Shown: one piece after another, positions 32,360 through 40,225 of the stretch
How the letters are laid out: every line of letters starts with the position of its first letter
Position numbering within the stretch: the stretch's first letter is position 1
Made by a program: the position numbers and the translations under genes
Assembly (NCBI GenBank): GCA_015075405.1
Contig: JABTUK010000004.1
Location: forward strand, 434,001 to 498,000
DNA length: 64,000 nucleotides
Reading direction: 5' to 3'
Source: Anaerolineales bacterium
GTDB taxonomy: Bacteria > Chloroflexota > Anaerolineae > 4572-78 > J111
Notes under the pieces: generated by a model
Told to the model about the DNA's origin: nothing
Database searches by the model: none
Seen by the model: the letters and a program-made list of their open reading frames with translations, nothing else

Positions 32360-33466
32360 ATGGCTAACATTCTGGTTGTTGACGACGATAAAAATATTCT
32401 ACGCCTGTTGGAATTTAGCCTTAAACGGGCCGGCCATACCGTCACGATTTGTGATGACGGCGTTCAGGGTCTGGCTCAAGTAAAAGCCCAATCGCCAGAC
32501 TTAATTGTAGCCGATGTAATGATGCCCAAGATGACCGGCTACGACTTTTGCAAACAGATTCGCACCAACCTGGGCCTGACCGAACTACCCATTATTATGT
32601 TCTCGGCCCGCTTTCAGCCAATTGATAAACAAACGGCGCTGGACGCCGGAGCGACCGATTACCTGTCTAAAAACACCTCGCCCGATGTGCTGATTGCCCG
32701 CATCAATGAACTTTTGCCGGCCCGACCAGCCGGGCCAACCACCCAGGCCACGCTCGGTTTATTTAGTTTGCGGGGGGGTACGGGCGTGACCACGCTGGCG
32801 GTCAATTTAGCCCTGGCCCTGGCGTTAACCAAAAAAGCGCCGACCGCCCTGGTAGACCTGGCCCCGCTGGGCGGACACGCCGCCCTGATGTTGGGGCTGC
32901 GGCCCACCAGCAGCGTGGCCGATGCCCTGTTTGCCTCCCAAGATGATGTTGCCCTGGAAACGGTCAAACCTCACTTGATTCAGCACGCCAGCGGCGTGCA
33001 ACTGCTGGCTTCGGCGCTCAACTATGATCACCTGCTCTATCTGGGCGACAAGCGGCTGGAACAACTGGTTACAACCCTTAAATTGAGCTTTGCTTACACT
33101 ATCCTGGATATTCCGCCGCTACTGGAACCTCGCTCCGGGGCGCTGCTGCAATCATTTGATAAAATAGGGCTGGTTCTGGCCCCAGATATGCCCTCGCTGC
33201 AATCGGTAGCGGTCGCGCTCCAGGGCTTGGTTCGGCTGGGCGTGGCCGAAAACAAAATTGTGGTGATTATCAATAACATTTTGCCCCAGGGCGGCCTGCC
33301 TTTAGAAATTATTCAAAAAACCCTCAAGCGCCCAGTTCTAGCCAGCATTCCCTACGAAGTGGAAATGGTCAAAGCCGTCAACAGCGGCAAACCGCTGCTC
33401 TTAAGCAGTCCCCAATCTCCTGCCGCTGCCGCCATAGCCAAACTGGCTAATTCCCTGCTTGGATAA
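32360..33466 (+). CDS. receiver domain fused to CpaE/TadZ-type MinD/ParA-like ATPase
   Basis: Residues 1-~120 are a complete response-regulator receiver (ILVVDDDKNILRLLEFSLKR, phospho-acceptor Asp52 in VADVMMPKMTG). Residues ~130-368 have the MinD/ParA fold with a divergent P-loop FSLRGGTGVTTLAVNLAL, in which the Lys of the deviant Walker A is Arg and the GKT lysine is Val, as in atypical CpaE/TadZ proteins. TadZ/CpaE proteins localise pilus machines, and ParA-like McdA proteins space carboxysomes. Its place in a compartment operon suggests positioning of the shell, possibly controlled by phosphorylation. No kinase is in the window. Confidence 0.85.
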   Translation: MANILVVDDDKNILRLLEFSLKRAGHTVTICDDGVQGLAQVKAQSPDLIVADVMMPKMTGYDFCKQIRTNLGLTELPIIMFSARFQPIDKQTALDAGATDYLSKNTSPDVLIARINELLPARPAGPTTQATLGLFSLRGGTGVTTLAVNLALALALTKKAPTALVDLAPLGGHAALMLGLRPTSSVADALFASQDDVALETVKPHLIQHASGVQLLASALNYDHLLYLGDKRLEQLVTTLKLSFAYTILDIPPLLEPRSGALLQSFDKIGLVLAPDMPSLQSVAVALQGLVRLGVAENKIVVIINNILPQGGLPLEIIQKTLKRPVLASIPYEVEMVKAVNSGKPLLLSSPQSPAAAAIAKLANSLLG

Positions 33467-33472
33467 CCTAAC

Positions 33473-34336
33473 ATGACCTTAGCCCTTTTTTCTCCTAGAG
33501 AACAGTCGTTACGCGAAGAAATTGTCTTGGTCGGCAAGTTAATGTATGAACGCGGTCTCATTGTGGCGACCGACGGCAACATTTCGGCCCGGCTGGACGA
33601 CAACACCATCCTCATTACCCCCAGCGGTTTGTGCAAAGGCTTGATGACGCCCGACCAGTTGATTACCATTGATATGGCCGGCCGCAAAGTGGGCCAGGAG
33701 ACTGCGGCCAATAAAGACCTCAAGCCCACCTCCGAAATCACCATGCACCTGGAAGCCTTCAAACAGCGGCCCGACGTGCAGGCGGTCGTTCACGCCCACC
33801 CGCCTCACGCCATCGCTCTGAGCATCGCCGGCATCTCGCTGGCCGATTGTATGCTGCCGGAAGCCATTGTGTTTTTGGGCCTGACGCCGACCACCCCCTA
33901 TGCCACCCCTTCGAGCGAGGAGAACGCCCGCGCCATCCGCGAGGTGATTGCCGGCCATGATGCCCTGGTATTGCAGCGGCACGGCAGTCTGACCGTCGGC
34001 AGCAGCCCGCTCAATGCCTTTTACCGCACCGAGACCTTGGAGCAGATTGCCCGCATTACTTACATGTTAAACCAACTGGGCGGCGGCCAACCCTTACCGG
34101 CCTTTCAAGTAGAAAAACTCATCCAGACCCGCCAGGTGTGGGGCCTGGCCCGCGCCGCCGACGCCGCCGACTTTTGCGAAAAGTGCGGCGTGTGTCACAT
34201 CGAGGGGGAACATACCCCACCGTCAGAGTCCGGGCTAAAAGTTGTATCTACTCCAACTACCTCAAGTATCAATGGCTCAACCGCTGATTTAGTTCAGCTA
34301 ATCACCGAGAGGGTCATGCGGGAACTAAAGCGATAA
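33473..34336 (+). CDS. class II aldolase (FucA/AraD family) with encapsulation-like C-terminus
   Basis: FucA-like enzymes cleave sugar-1-phosphates (fuculose, rhamnulose, or related) to dihydroxyacetone phosphate and an aldehyde with zinc. The Zn ligands are in VVHAHPPHAIAL and VLQRHGSLTVG, the acid in TSEITMH, and the substrate site in GNISARL and ITPSGL. After ~residue 230 the protein has Cys235, 238 and 241 (FCEKCGVCHI) and a ~25-residue linker. The last 19 residues (STADLVQLITERVMRELKR) form an amphipathic helix like an encapsulation peptide. Similar aldolases are cargo of fucose/rhamnose compartments. It closes the operon. Confidence 0.9.
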   Translation: MTLALFSPREQSLREEIVLVGKLMYERGLIVATDGNISARLDDNTILITPSGLCKGLMTPDQLITIDMAGRKVGQETAANKDLKPTSEITMHLEAFKQRPDVQAVVHAHPPHAIALSIAGISLADCMLPEAIVFLGLTPTTPYATPSSEENARAIREVIAGHDALVLQRHGSLTVGSSPLNAFYRTETLEQIARITYMLNQLGGGQPLPAFQVEKLIQTRQVWGLARAADAADFCEKCGVCHIEGEHTPPSESGLKVVSTPTTSSINGSTADLVQLITERVMRELKR

Positions 34337-34385
34337 CTTGCGGAGAAATCAATTCCATTTCTCTCTTCAATTATTAAACCTTAGT

Positions 34386-34414
34386 TTGCCCAAAATCGGC
34401 TCTGATGGTATATT
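34386..34414 (+). promoter_or_regulatory. promoter of tRNA-Glu
   Basis: TTGCCC at 34386-34391 and TATATT at 34409-34414 are 17 bp apart, ~34 bp before the tRNA. Confidence 0.6.
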
Positions 34415-34447
34415 ACCCCCCGTTGTCCTAGCACAGCACCTCACTTC

Positions 34448-34520
34448 GCCCTCGTCGTCTAGAGGACTAGGACACAGCCCTTTCAAGGCTGCGACACGGG
34501 TTCGAATCCCGTCGAGGGCA
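34448..34520 (+). tRNA. tRNA-Glu (anticodon UUC)
   Basis: A full cloverleaf can be drawn: acceptor stem GCCCTCG/CGAGGGC, anticodon stem CAGCC/GGCTG with loop CTTTCAA (anticodon TTC), T arm with GGTTCGAAT and discriminator A at 34520. CCA is not encoded. A terminator follows 20 bases later. Confidence 0.95.
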
Positions 34521-34541
34521 CAGATGTTGAGTCGAACTTAA

Positions 34542-34572
34542 GCCTGCCATGATGGTGGGCTTTTGTGTTTTG
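34542..34572 (+). terminator. terminator after tRNA-Glu
   Basis: gcctgccat pairs with atggtgggc (two G-T pairs), followed by TTTTGTGTTTT. Confidence 0.7.
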
Positions 34573-34691
34573 GGGGGGCATCGGCCGCATCTGGGGACCA
34601 GATCAGCCCAACTACAATCCCTCTCCCAGGTAGACGACTGCTTCGCCTGTGGTTCGCAGTGACCTGACAGTTATTTTCGAGGGAGGAAACA

Positions 34692-34859
34692 ATGGAAAAA
34701 ATCACATCGCCTGATGGGACAGCGATTGCCTGCTATCGCCGGGGGGCGGGGCCGCCGCTGGTTTTGGTGCATGGCAGCGGTGCAGCCAATGCGCTGGCCT
34801 GGACTCCGGTTCTTGCTTGGGGGATAGACCTCACAGGTACGCGGCGCGAAAACCTATGA
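34692..34859 (+). pseudogene. truncated alpha/beta hydrolase
   Basis: The frame has a good ribosome site (GGGAGGA) and begins with the N-terminus of an alpha/beta hydrolase (oxyanion-loop motif LVLVHGSGAANALAW). After ~residue 41 the similarity is lost and a stop follows at codon 56. The nucleophile elbow and catalytic Asp/His are missing. The tail joins directly to the ABC transporter operon, so a deletion probably removed the rest. It lies ~170 bp after tRNA-Glu. Confidence 0.7.
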
Positions 34860-34870
34860 AGTCTGCCCGG

Positions 34871-35947
34871 TTAATCCGGCAGGATGTAGGCGCAGTCTTC
34901 AAGCAGGCGCAGCCTGACTTCGTGGCCCGGTGGATGGATAACCGTGTGGCGCGGGTCGGCGTTGCTGATGGAGAGGGAGTGGCCGGCCACCTCGATATCG
35001 TACTCGACCACGCTACCCAGGTAAGAGGCCCAGCGGACGACGCCCGCGTACTGCCCGCCCTGCTCGACCACCTGAACGGCTTCGGGACGGATAACCATTT
35101 TAACCGCCTGGCCGGCTTGCAAGGTTCGATCCGGTTTGGGTAGGGTCAACACCTGGCCCAACGCCTTGATTGTCACACTGTTACCGTTGAGGCTTTGTAC
35201 CACAGCCGGGACAAAGTTAGCCCGGCCAATAAAATCGGCCACAAAGGTGGTACGAGGGTGGCGATAAATCTCGGTGGGCGGACCGATTTGCTCAATCCGG
35301 CCCCGGTTCATGACCACAATCCGGTCCGACAGCGTCATCGCTTCCACCTGATCGTGGGTTACATAAACGCTGGTAATCCCTAGCGTCTGCTGAATGCGCC
35401 GGATTTCGGTGCGCATCACTTCCCGCAGCTTGGCGTCGAGGTTAGAGAGCGGCTCGTCCATCAACAGCACCTTGGGTTCCATGACCAGGGCGCGGGCCAG
35501 GGCGACCCGCTGCTGCTGCCCGCCGGAGAGGGCGTTAGGAGCGCGATTCTCCAGGCCGGTCAATTCGGTCAGCTCCAGCACCCGGCGGACCTTCTGTTTA
35601 ATGCTCTCGCCGGAAAGACGGCGTATCTTGAGGCCGTAGGCGATGTTCTCAAAGACGTTCAAATGGGGGAAGATGGCGTAGCTTTGAAAGACCATGGCCA
35701 TATCGCGCTGGTTGGGCGGCTGCTGGTTAATGGTTTCGCCGTCGAGCACAATCTTACCGCTGGTGGGGAACTCAAAGCCGGCAATCAGGCGCAAGGTGGT
35801 GGTTTTGCCGCAGCCAGACGGACCCAGCAGGGTGATAAACTCGCCCTCTTCGATGCTGATAGTGGCATTGTCTACCGCGCGGACAATCCCCTCGCCGCCG
35901 CGCCCGGCAAACTCTTTGACCAGATTTTCAAGTAAGAGAAAACTCAC
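34871..35947 (-). CDS. ABC transporter ATP-binding protein (FbpC/PotA/AfuC-like)
   Basis: This is the ATPase of an importer. Walker A GPSGCGKTT (~43), Q-loop YAIFPHLNVFEN, signature LSGGQQQRVALARAL (~140), Walker B VLLMDEPLSNLD and the switch His in VYVTHDQVEAM are all present. The C-terminal ~110 residues are a TOBE-like domain as in the spermidine/iron/sulfate ATPases. The operon order is binding protein, permease, ATPase on the minus strand, as in fbpABC/afuABC. A hairpin repeat (35963-36020) lies between it and the permease gene. Confidence 0.93.
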   Translation of the reverse strand: MSFLLLENLVKEFAGRGGEGIVRAVDNATISIEEGEFITLLGPSGCGKTTTLRLIAGFEFPTSGKIVLDGETINQQPPNQRDMAMVFQSYAIFPHLNVFENIAYGLKIRRLSGESIKQKVRRVLELTELTGLENRAPNALSGGQQQRVALARALVMEPKVLLMDEPLSNLDAKLREVMRTEIRRIQQTLGITSVYVTHDQVEAMTLSDRIVVMNRGRIEQIGPPTEIYRHPRTTFVADFIGRANFVPAVVQSLNGNSVTIKALGQVLTLPKPDRTLQAGQAVKMVIRPEAVQVVEQGGQYAGVVRWASYLGSVVEYDIEVAGHSLSISNADPRHTVIHPPGHEVRLRLLEDCAYILPD

Positions 35948-35962
35948 AAAACACTCCTAAGA

Positions 35963-36020
35963 ATCAGCGAATGGCGAATGGCGAATGTCTATTATTCGCC
36001 ATTCGCTCATTCGCCATTCA
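35963..36020. repeat. hairpin repeat, gaatggcgaat family
   Basis: gcgaatggcgaatggcgaatg is opposed by cattcgccattcgctcattcgccattc. It lies between the permease and the ATPase genes of one operon. Word relatives occur at 8680-8702. Confidence 0.8.
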
Positions 36021-36021
36021 T

Positions 36022-38355
36022 TTATATATTCAAATCTACCCGTTTGCCCGCGCTGCCCAGGGTGCGGCCCAGGATTAGATAAGTCAGGCCGATGGCTACC
36101 AGGACAATGGCCACCAGGATGACCGAGTAGGCGGCGGCTAGGCTCAGTCCGCCTTGCTCGACTGCGCTGAGTATCTCAACGGTGAGGATGCGCCACTTGG
36201 GGGTGGAGAGGAAGATAATGGCCGAGAGGCTGGTCATGTGGCGAGCAAAGCTAAAGATAAGGCCGGCGATAAAGGCGGGCAAAATGAGCGGCAGGGTGAT
36301 GCGTCGGAAGGTATACTGGGCGTCTGCGCCCAGGTTGGCCGAGGCTTCTTCAATGGAGGGGTCAATCTGCTGTAAGGCCGCTACCCCCGCCCGCACCGAG
36401 GCCGGCAAGCTGCGCACGGCATAGGCAAAGATGATAATATAAGAGGTACCGACCAAGGCCAGCGGCTGCTCCCCCGCCCACGACAGGGCCGTGCTGACGC
36501 CAAGCAGCAATAAGGCCACGTAAAGCCTGACCCGCGCCCCCACCTGCCCCACAATAAAGAGGCCGGCGAAAACAAAAGTCAAGCCCATAAGGGCGTTGGT
36601 GGGCTGCAACACCACTCCAATCTGGTCGGCCAGGCTACTAATAATCCGAGGCCAGTAAACACCCTCTAACCCACGCCCCCAAATAGTCATGCTTTGCAGC
36701 CAATAGCCAGCCCAACTGTGCAGGGCCAGATACAGGGCCATCACCAGCAGCGTCCCGCCGACCAGCCAGCGTTTAGCGGCGGGCGTCCCCCAGGCAGCCA
36801 GCGCCGCCGCCACCGCCAGCAGGGCGGCCAGGAGATAGTGCCACTCGGCAAAGCTGAGCCAGGCCGTCGAGCCGGCCTCACCGGGGAGCAAAGTCAAGGC
36901 ATAACCAGCCAGCGCCCCACCCAGGATGACCAGCAGGCGTCCGGGCCAGCTTTTGGCGCTGGCCGAACTGAAATACAGCGCCAGCGCCGTATAAACCAAC
37001 AGCAGCGCCCACCAGGGGGCCTGGATAAAGGCGATAATATAGCCAATACCCAAAATCGTGCCGGGGACCGCGCCGCCCAGGTTAGAGAAGAAGTCCAGCG
37101 CCTCTTTGCCGGAGAACGTTTTGCGGATGACCAGGAAGGCCACCAGCATGCCGATTAAGCCAGCCACCGGCGTGGCAATGGCCGATAAAAAGGTGGTATC
37201 AATAATAGCTTCCAGGCCCCGGCTGAGGGCCAGGCCAAAATGCTGCCAATTTAAGGAGTAATCAATGCCCCACAGGCGCGTGGCCGAACCAACCAGAATA
37301 GAAGCATACAGGCCCAGCACCAACAGCAGGGTCAAAACGCTGATGGTAATAAAAGTCCAGCGGATAAGCGGCTCTTTGACCGTCAACTGCCCGCCCGCCG
37401 GTTTGCCGGTAACGGAGATGTAGGAGCGGCGGCTGACCCAATAGTTCTGCACCAAAAAGAGGGTCAGGGTGGGGATTAAGAGGACCAGCGACAGGGCTGC
37501 CCCTTTTTGCTGGTTGAACTCGCCGTTCACGGCCAGGAAGATTTCGGCGGACAGGACGGTGGTGTTGCCGGAGATAAGCAGCGGATTGCCCAGGTCGGCC
37601 AGGGATTCGACAAACAGGAGCAGGAACGACCCGGCCAAACCAGGGATAAGTAACGGCAGGGTGACGGTGCGGAAGATGTGGAACTTACTGGCCCCCATAC
37701 TCAGCGCAGCTTCCTCCAGGGCCGGATTCAGCCGCTCCAGCATGGCCCGGATAATAAGGTAGGCCACCGAAAAAAAGGTGACCACCTGCACAAAGACCAG
37801 CCCGTCTAACCCGTAAATATCGTTGACTCCAACGGCAAAGTTAATCCCCAGGATTTGACGGGTAATCAGCCCGTTGCGGCCAAACAGCAGGATGGCCGCG
37901 ATAGCGATGGCAAAGGGCGGCGAAATGGTCGGCAGCAGGGTAACAATGTGAAAGAGACGGGGAAAGGGAATATTGCAGCGGACGACGGTGTAGGCAAAGA
38001 CAAAGCCCAGCAGCGTCCCCAGCCCGGCTGAGGCCAGGCCCATAATCATGGTATCGCGCAGCACATTCCAGGAGTGGGTGCGGTAGACCGGGTCAAAGTA
38101 ACGGGTAAAGTATTCCAGGCTAAAGCTTCCTCGCGCAGCCTCGCCGCCGCTGGCAGGCGTAAAGAACCCCTGCCAGATTACCTCCAGCAGGGGTAATAAG
38201 ACAAACAGAAAAACAAAGATGGTGGTAATGAGCAGCCCGGCCATCAGGATATTGTCCTGGGCAATCAGACGAAATTCGTTGAGGCGGCGGATAAGGTTGG
38301 CCTGGAGCGCGTTCTGGCTAACCTGGGGGCGGTTTAAGGGGACTGATTCTTGCAT
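36022..38355 (-). CDS. double-domain ABC permease (FbpB/AfuB-like)
   Basis: This is a 777-residue membrane protein with two permease modules in one chain. Each carries the EAA loop that contacts the ATPase: ALEEAALSMGASKFHIFRTV (~225) and SIEEASANLGADAQYTFRRI (~690). Around 12-14 membrane helices are seen, with a Gly/Ala/Leu-rich region (~480-640) between the modules that is longer than usual. The FbpB/AfuB family is known for such fused permeases. AfuB of Actinobacillus works in sugar-phosphate import, and others in iron uptake. The substrate is set by the binding protein, not visible here. Confidence 0.9.
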   Translation of the reverse strand: MQESVPLNRPQVSQNALQANLIRRLNEFRLIAQDNILMAGLLITTIFVFLFVLLPLLEVIWQGFFTPASGGEAARGSFSLEYFTRYFDPVYRTHSWNVLRDTMIMGLASAGLGTLLGFVFAYTVVRCNIPFPRLFHIVTLLPTISPPFAIAIAAILLFGRNGLITRQILGINFAVGVNDIYGLDGLVFVQVVTFFSVAYLIIRAMLERLNPALEEAALSMGASKFHIFRTVTLPLLIPGLAGSFLLLFVESLADLGNPLLISGNTTVLSAEIFLAVNGEFNQQKGAALSLVLLIPTLTLFLVQNYWVSRRSYISVTGKPAGGQLTVKEPLIRWTFITISVLTLLLVLGLYASILVGSATRLWGIDYSLNWQHFGLALSRGLEAIIDTTFLSAIATPVAGLIGMLVAFLVIRKTFSGKEALDFFSNLGGAVPGTILGIGYIIAFIQAPWWALLLVYTALALYFSSASAKSWPGRLLVILGGALAGYALTLLPGEAGSTAWLSFAEWHYLLAALLAVAAALAAWGTPAAKRWLVGGTLLVMALYLALHSWAGYWLQSMTIWGRGLEGVYWPRIISSLADQIGVVLQPTNALMGLTFVFAGLFIVGQVGARVRLYVALLLLGVSTALSWAGEQPLALVGTSYIIIFAYAVRSLPASVRAGVAALQQIDPSIEEASANLGADAQYTFRRITLPLILPAFIAGLIFSFARHMTSLSAIIFLSTPKWRILTVEILSAVEQGGLSLAAAYSVILVAIVLVAIGLTYLILGRTLGSAGKRVDLNI

Positions 38356-38423
38356 GACAATTGGTTATCCTCTGATTTGGCCGCTGGGAGAGGGGCGTGA
38401 AACGTAATAGACAACCCGGCTTT

Positions 38424-38555
38424 TTACCTTTCCGCCGCTGACACCCTTCGATACGCCCACTCCCTCCGGTCGGGGCTACTCAGGATGCCAGCGGCGGAAA
38501 ATCACCCCTCGATACACGCTGACGCGCACTCAGGGTGATTTTCCACCACCGGGAG
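38424..38555. repeat. inverted repeats between binding protein and permease
   Basis: tttccgccgctg is opposed by cagcggcggaaa, and aaaatcaccc (38498-38507) by gggtgatttt (38533-38542). They form nested hairpins in the 245-bp gap of the transporter operon, which could reduce expression of the downstream genes relative to the binding protein. Confidence 0.6.
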
Positions 38556-38600
38556 TACCTTCAGTTAAATAACTGCTCGTCTCACGCTTTAATTAAAAGC

Positions 38601-39914
38601 TTATTCCTTCAAAGCGTCGGCGTTGGCGATTTCGTTGGTAAAGCGGTCTACAAAAGCGGTTTTGTTGCTGCCGCAGTAATCAAAGTCGTAATTGATCAGG
38701 TTGACTTCCAGCAGTTCCGGTCGAGAAGCTTCCGCGCCGATGACGGTGGGAGCCTGGAAGGCGTTGTATTTGGGGCCAAGTTCCTGAGCCGCCGGGGTCA
38801 AGGCCCAGTCAATCCACAATTTGGCCAGGTCTGGGTGCTGCGCGCCCTTGACGATGGCCGTCCCGCCGATTTCATAGCCGGTGCCTTCGGCCGGGAAAGT
38901 CAATTGCAGAGGCAACCCCTTTTCAATCTGGTTGACAATATCGTGCGAGAAGACCACACTAACTGCCGCTTCGCCGTTGCCGACAAAGTTGGCCGGGGCC
39001 GCGCCGCTCTTGGTAAATTGCAGCACATTACCGGCAAAAGCTCGCATATATTCCCAGCCGGCCTCTTCCCCCTTCAATTGCAGAATGGTACACAGGGCGG
39101 TATACGACGTACCCGAACTGGAGGGGTGAGCAATCATGATCTGCCCTTTCCATTCCGGTTTGATCAGGTCATCCCAGGAGGTGGGCGCAGCCAGGCCGGG
39201 GTTGGCTTCCAGGTAGTTGAGGTTGGTGCCAAAGCCCAGCGTGCCGATATAAATGCCAAACCAGCTATTATCGGCCGCTTTCATCACCTGGGGATCACGC
39301 AAATTGACCGCGTTAGGCGAGTCATACGCTTCCAGTAGACCTTCTGCGGCAGCAGCGATGTAGCTGTCAATGGGACCGCCCCACCAGACATCAAACTGGG
39401 GATTGGCGGCTTCGTTGCGCAGGCGGGTCAGCGATTCGCCGCTGGAGAGACGGACATAGTTGACCACCAGACCGGGATAGATTTTGTTGAACTCGGCAAT
39501 CTGGCCTTCGCACCATTCTACCTGGACTACGCACAGCACATTTAACTCGCCGGTGATATCGGCAGAGCCGGCGGTGGAGGCGGCAGCCCGCTCGGCGGCA
39601 AATTCCTCAAAGAATTGGGCGGCTTCGGCCTCGTCGGGGATCCATAACTTTTGACCCACCTCAATCACGTTGGGGTTGGGAATCTCAACAAAACTGTCGT
39701 CTTCGGCGGCCTTGGCGTTGGTTGCTTTCCAGATGACCGGCCAGGCCAGCACGTCGCCGTAATTCTTTTCGGCCAGTTTGCTTAACCAATCGTCGGCCTG
39801 GACGGTATACTCCTGGCCGCCGCCCTGGGGCAGCGGGCCGGCGGCGCTGGCCATGCCGGCCAGGGCACTGAACAATAATACAATCAATAAGGTTAAACTA
39901 AGCGTTTTCTTCAT
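38601..39914 (-). CDS. extracellular solute-binding protein with N-terminal LysM domain
   Basis: After a signal peptide (ALAGMASAAG), residues ~35-95 form a LysM-like domain (EYTVQADDWLSKLAEKNYG ... NVIEVGQKLWIPD), which in other proteins binds peptidoglycan or chitin. A short linker leads to a type 2 periplasmic-binding domain (~115-437: LNVLCVVQVEWCEGQIAEF, TSWDDLIKPEWKGQIMIAHP, ending TAFVDRFTNEIANADAL) of the iron/AfuA-like family. The LysM part may hold the binding protein on the cell wall instead of a lipid anchor. Clear iron-binding tyrosine pairs are not visible, so iron is not assured. AfuA relatives bind sugar-phosphates. Confidence 0.87.
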   Translation of the reverse strand: MKKTLSLTLLIVLLFSALAGMASAAGPLPQGGGQEYTVQADDWLSKLAEKNYGDVLAWPVIWKATNAKAAEDDSFVEIPNPNVIEVGQKLWIPDEAEAAQFFEEFAAERAAASTAGSADITGELNVLCVVQVEWCEGQIAEFNKIYPGLVVNYVRLSSGESLTRLRNEAANPQFDVWWGGPIDSYIAAAAEGLLEAYDSPNAVNLRDPQVMKAADNSWFGIYIGTLGFGTNLNYLEANPGLAAPTSWDDLIKPEWKGQIMIAHPSSSGTSYTALCTILQLKGEEAGWEYMRAFAGNVLQFTKSGAAPANFVGNGEAAVSVVFSHDIVNQIEKGLPLQLTFPAEGTGYEIGGTAIVKGAQHPDLAKLWIDWALTPAAQELGPKYNAFQAPTVIGAEASRPELLEVNLINYDFDYCGSNKTAFVDRFTNEIANADALKE

Positions 39915-40196
39915 ACAATCCTCCTTTGGAATTGAGACTATAATTTTTTGAACTGCTGCTTAGTTCGGCTGCACCGGGCCGTCAAACTGCCTGGGCAAAA
40001 CCAAAACAGGCCACACTACCACGGCAAAGTTGGCAGAGTGACCTGTTTATCATCACTTGAATGGTTGAACAGAGGTACTATCGAAAAAAGGAGAGGCTTT
40101 TTAACCAATCGCTTGCCGAGCATCGTTGCTCACCTATCACTGCTTCTTAATTCATCATTTTCAGGATGGCGACATCACTACTGTTACACTACGCAC

Positions 40197-40225
40197 AAGA
40201 TAACATGCTCCCTCAGAATTGTCAA
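40197..40225 (-). promoter_or_regulatory. promoter of the ABC transporter operon
   Basis: On the minus strand a perfect TTGACA (40225-40220) and TATCTT (40202-40197) are separated by 17 bp. The leader to the binding-protein ATG at 39914 is ~275 bases, long enough to hold an RNA switch, but I see no recognised one. Confidence 0.6.

Noticed and set aside
38535..39338. 267-codon plus-strand frame opposite the solute-binding protein
   Set aside because: Antisense to a well-supported gene; the translation has no domain and no start signal.
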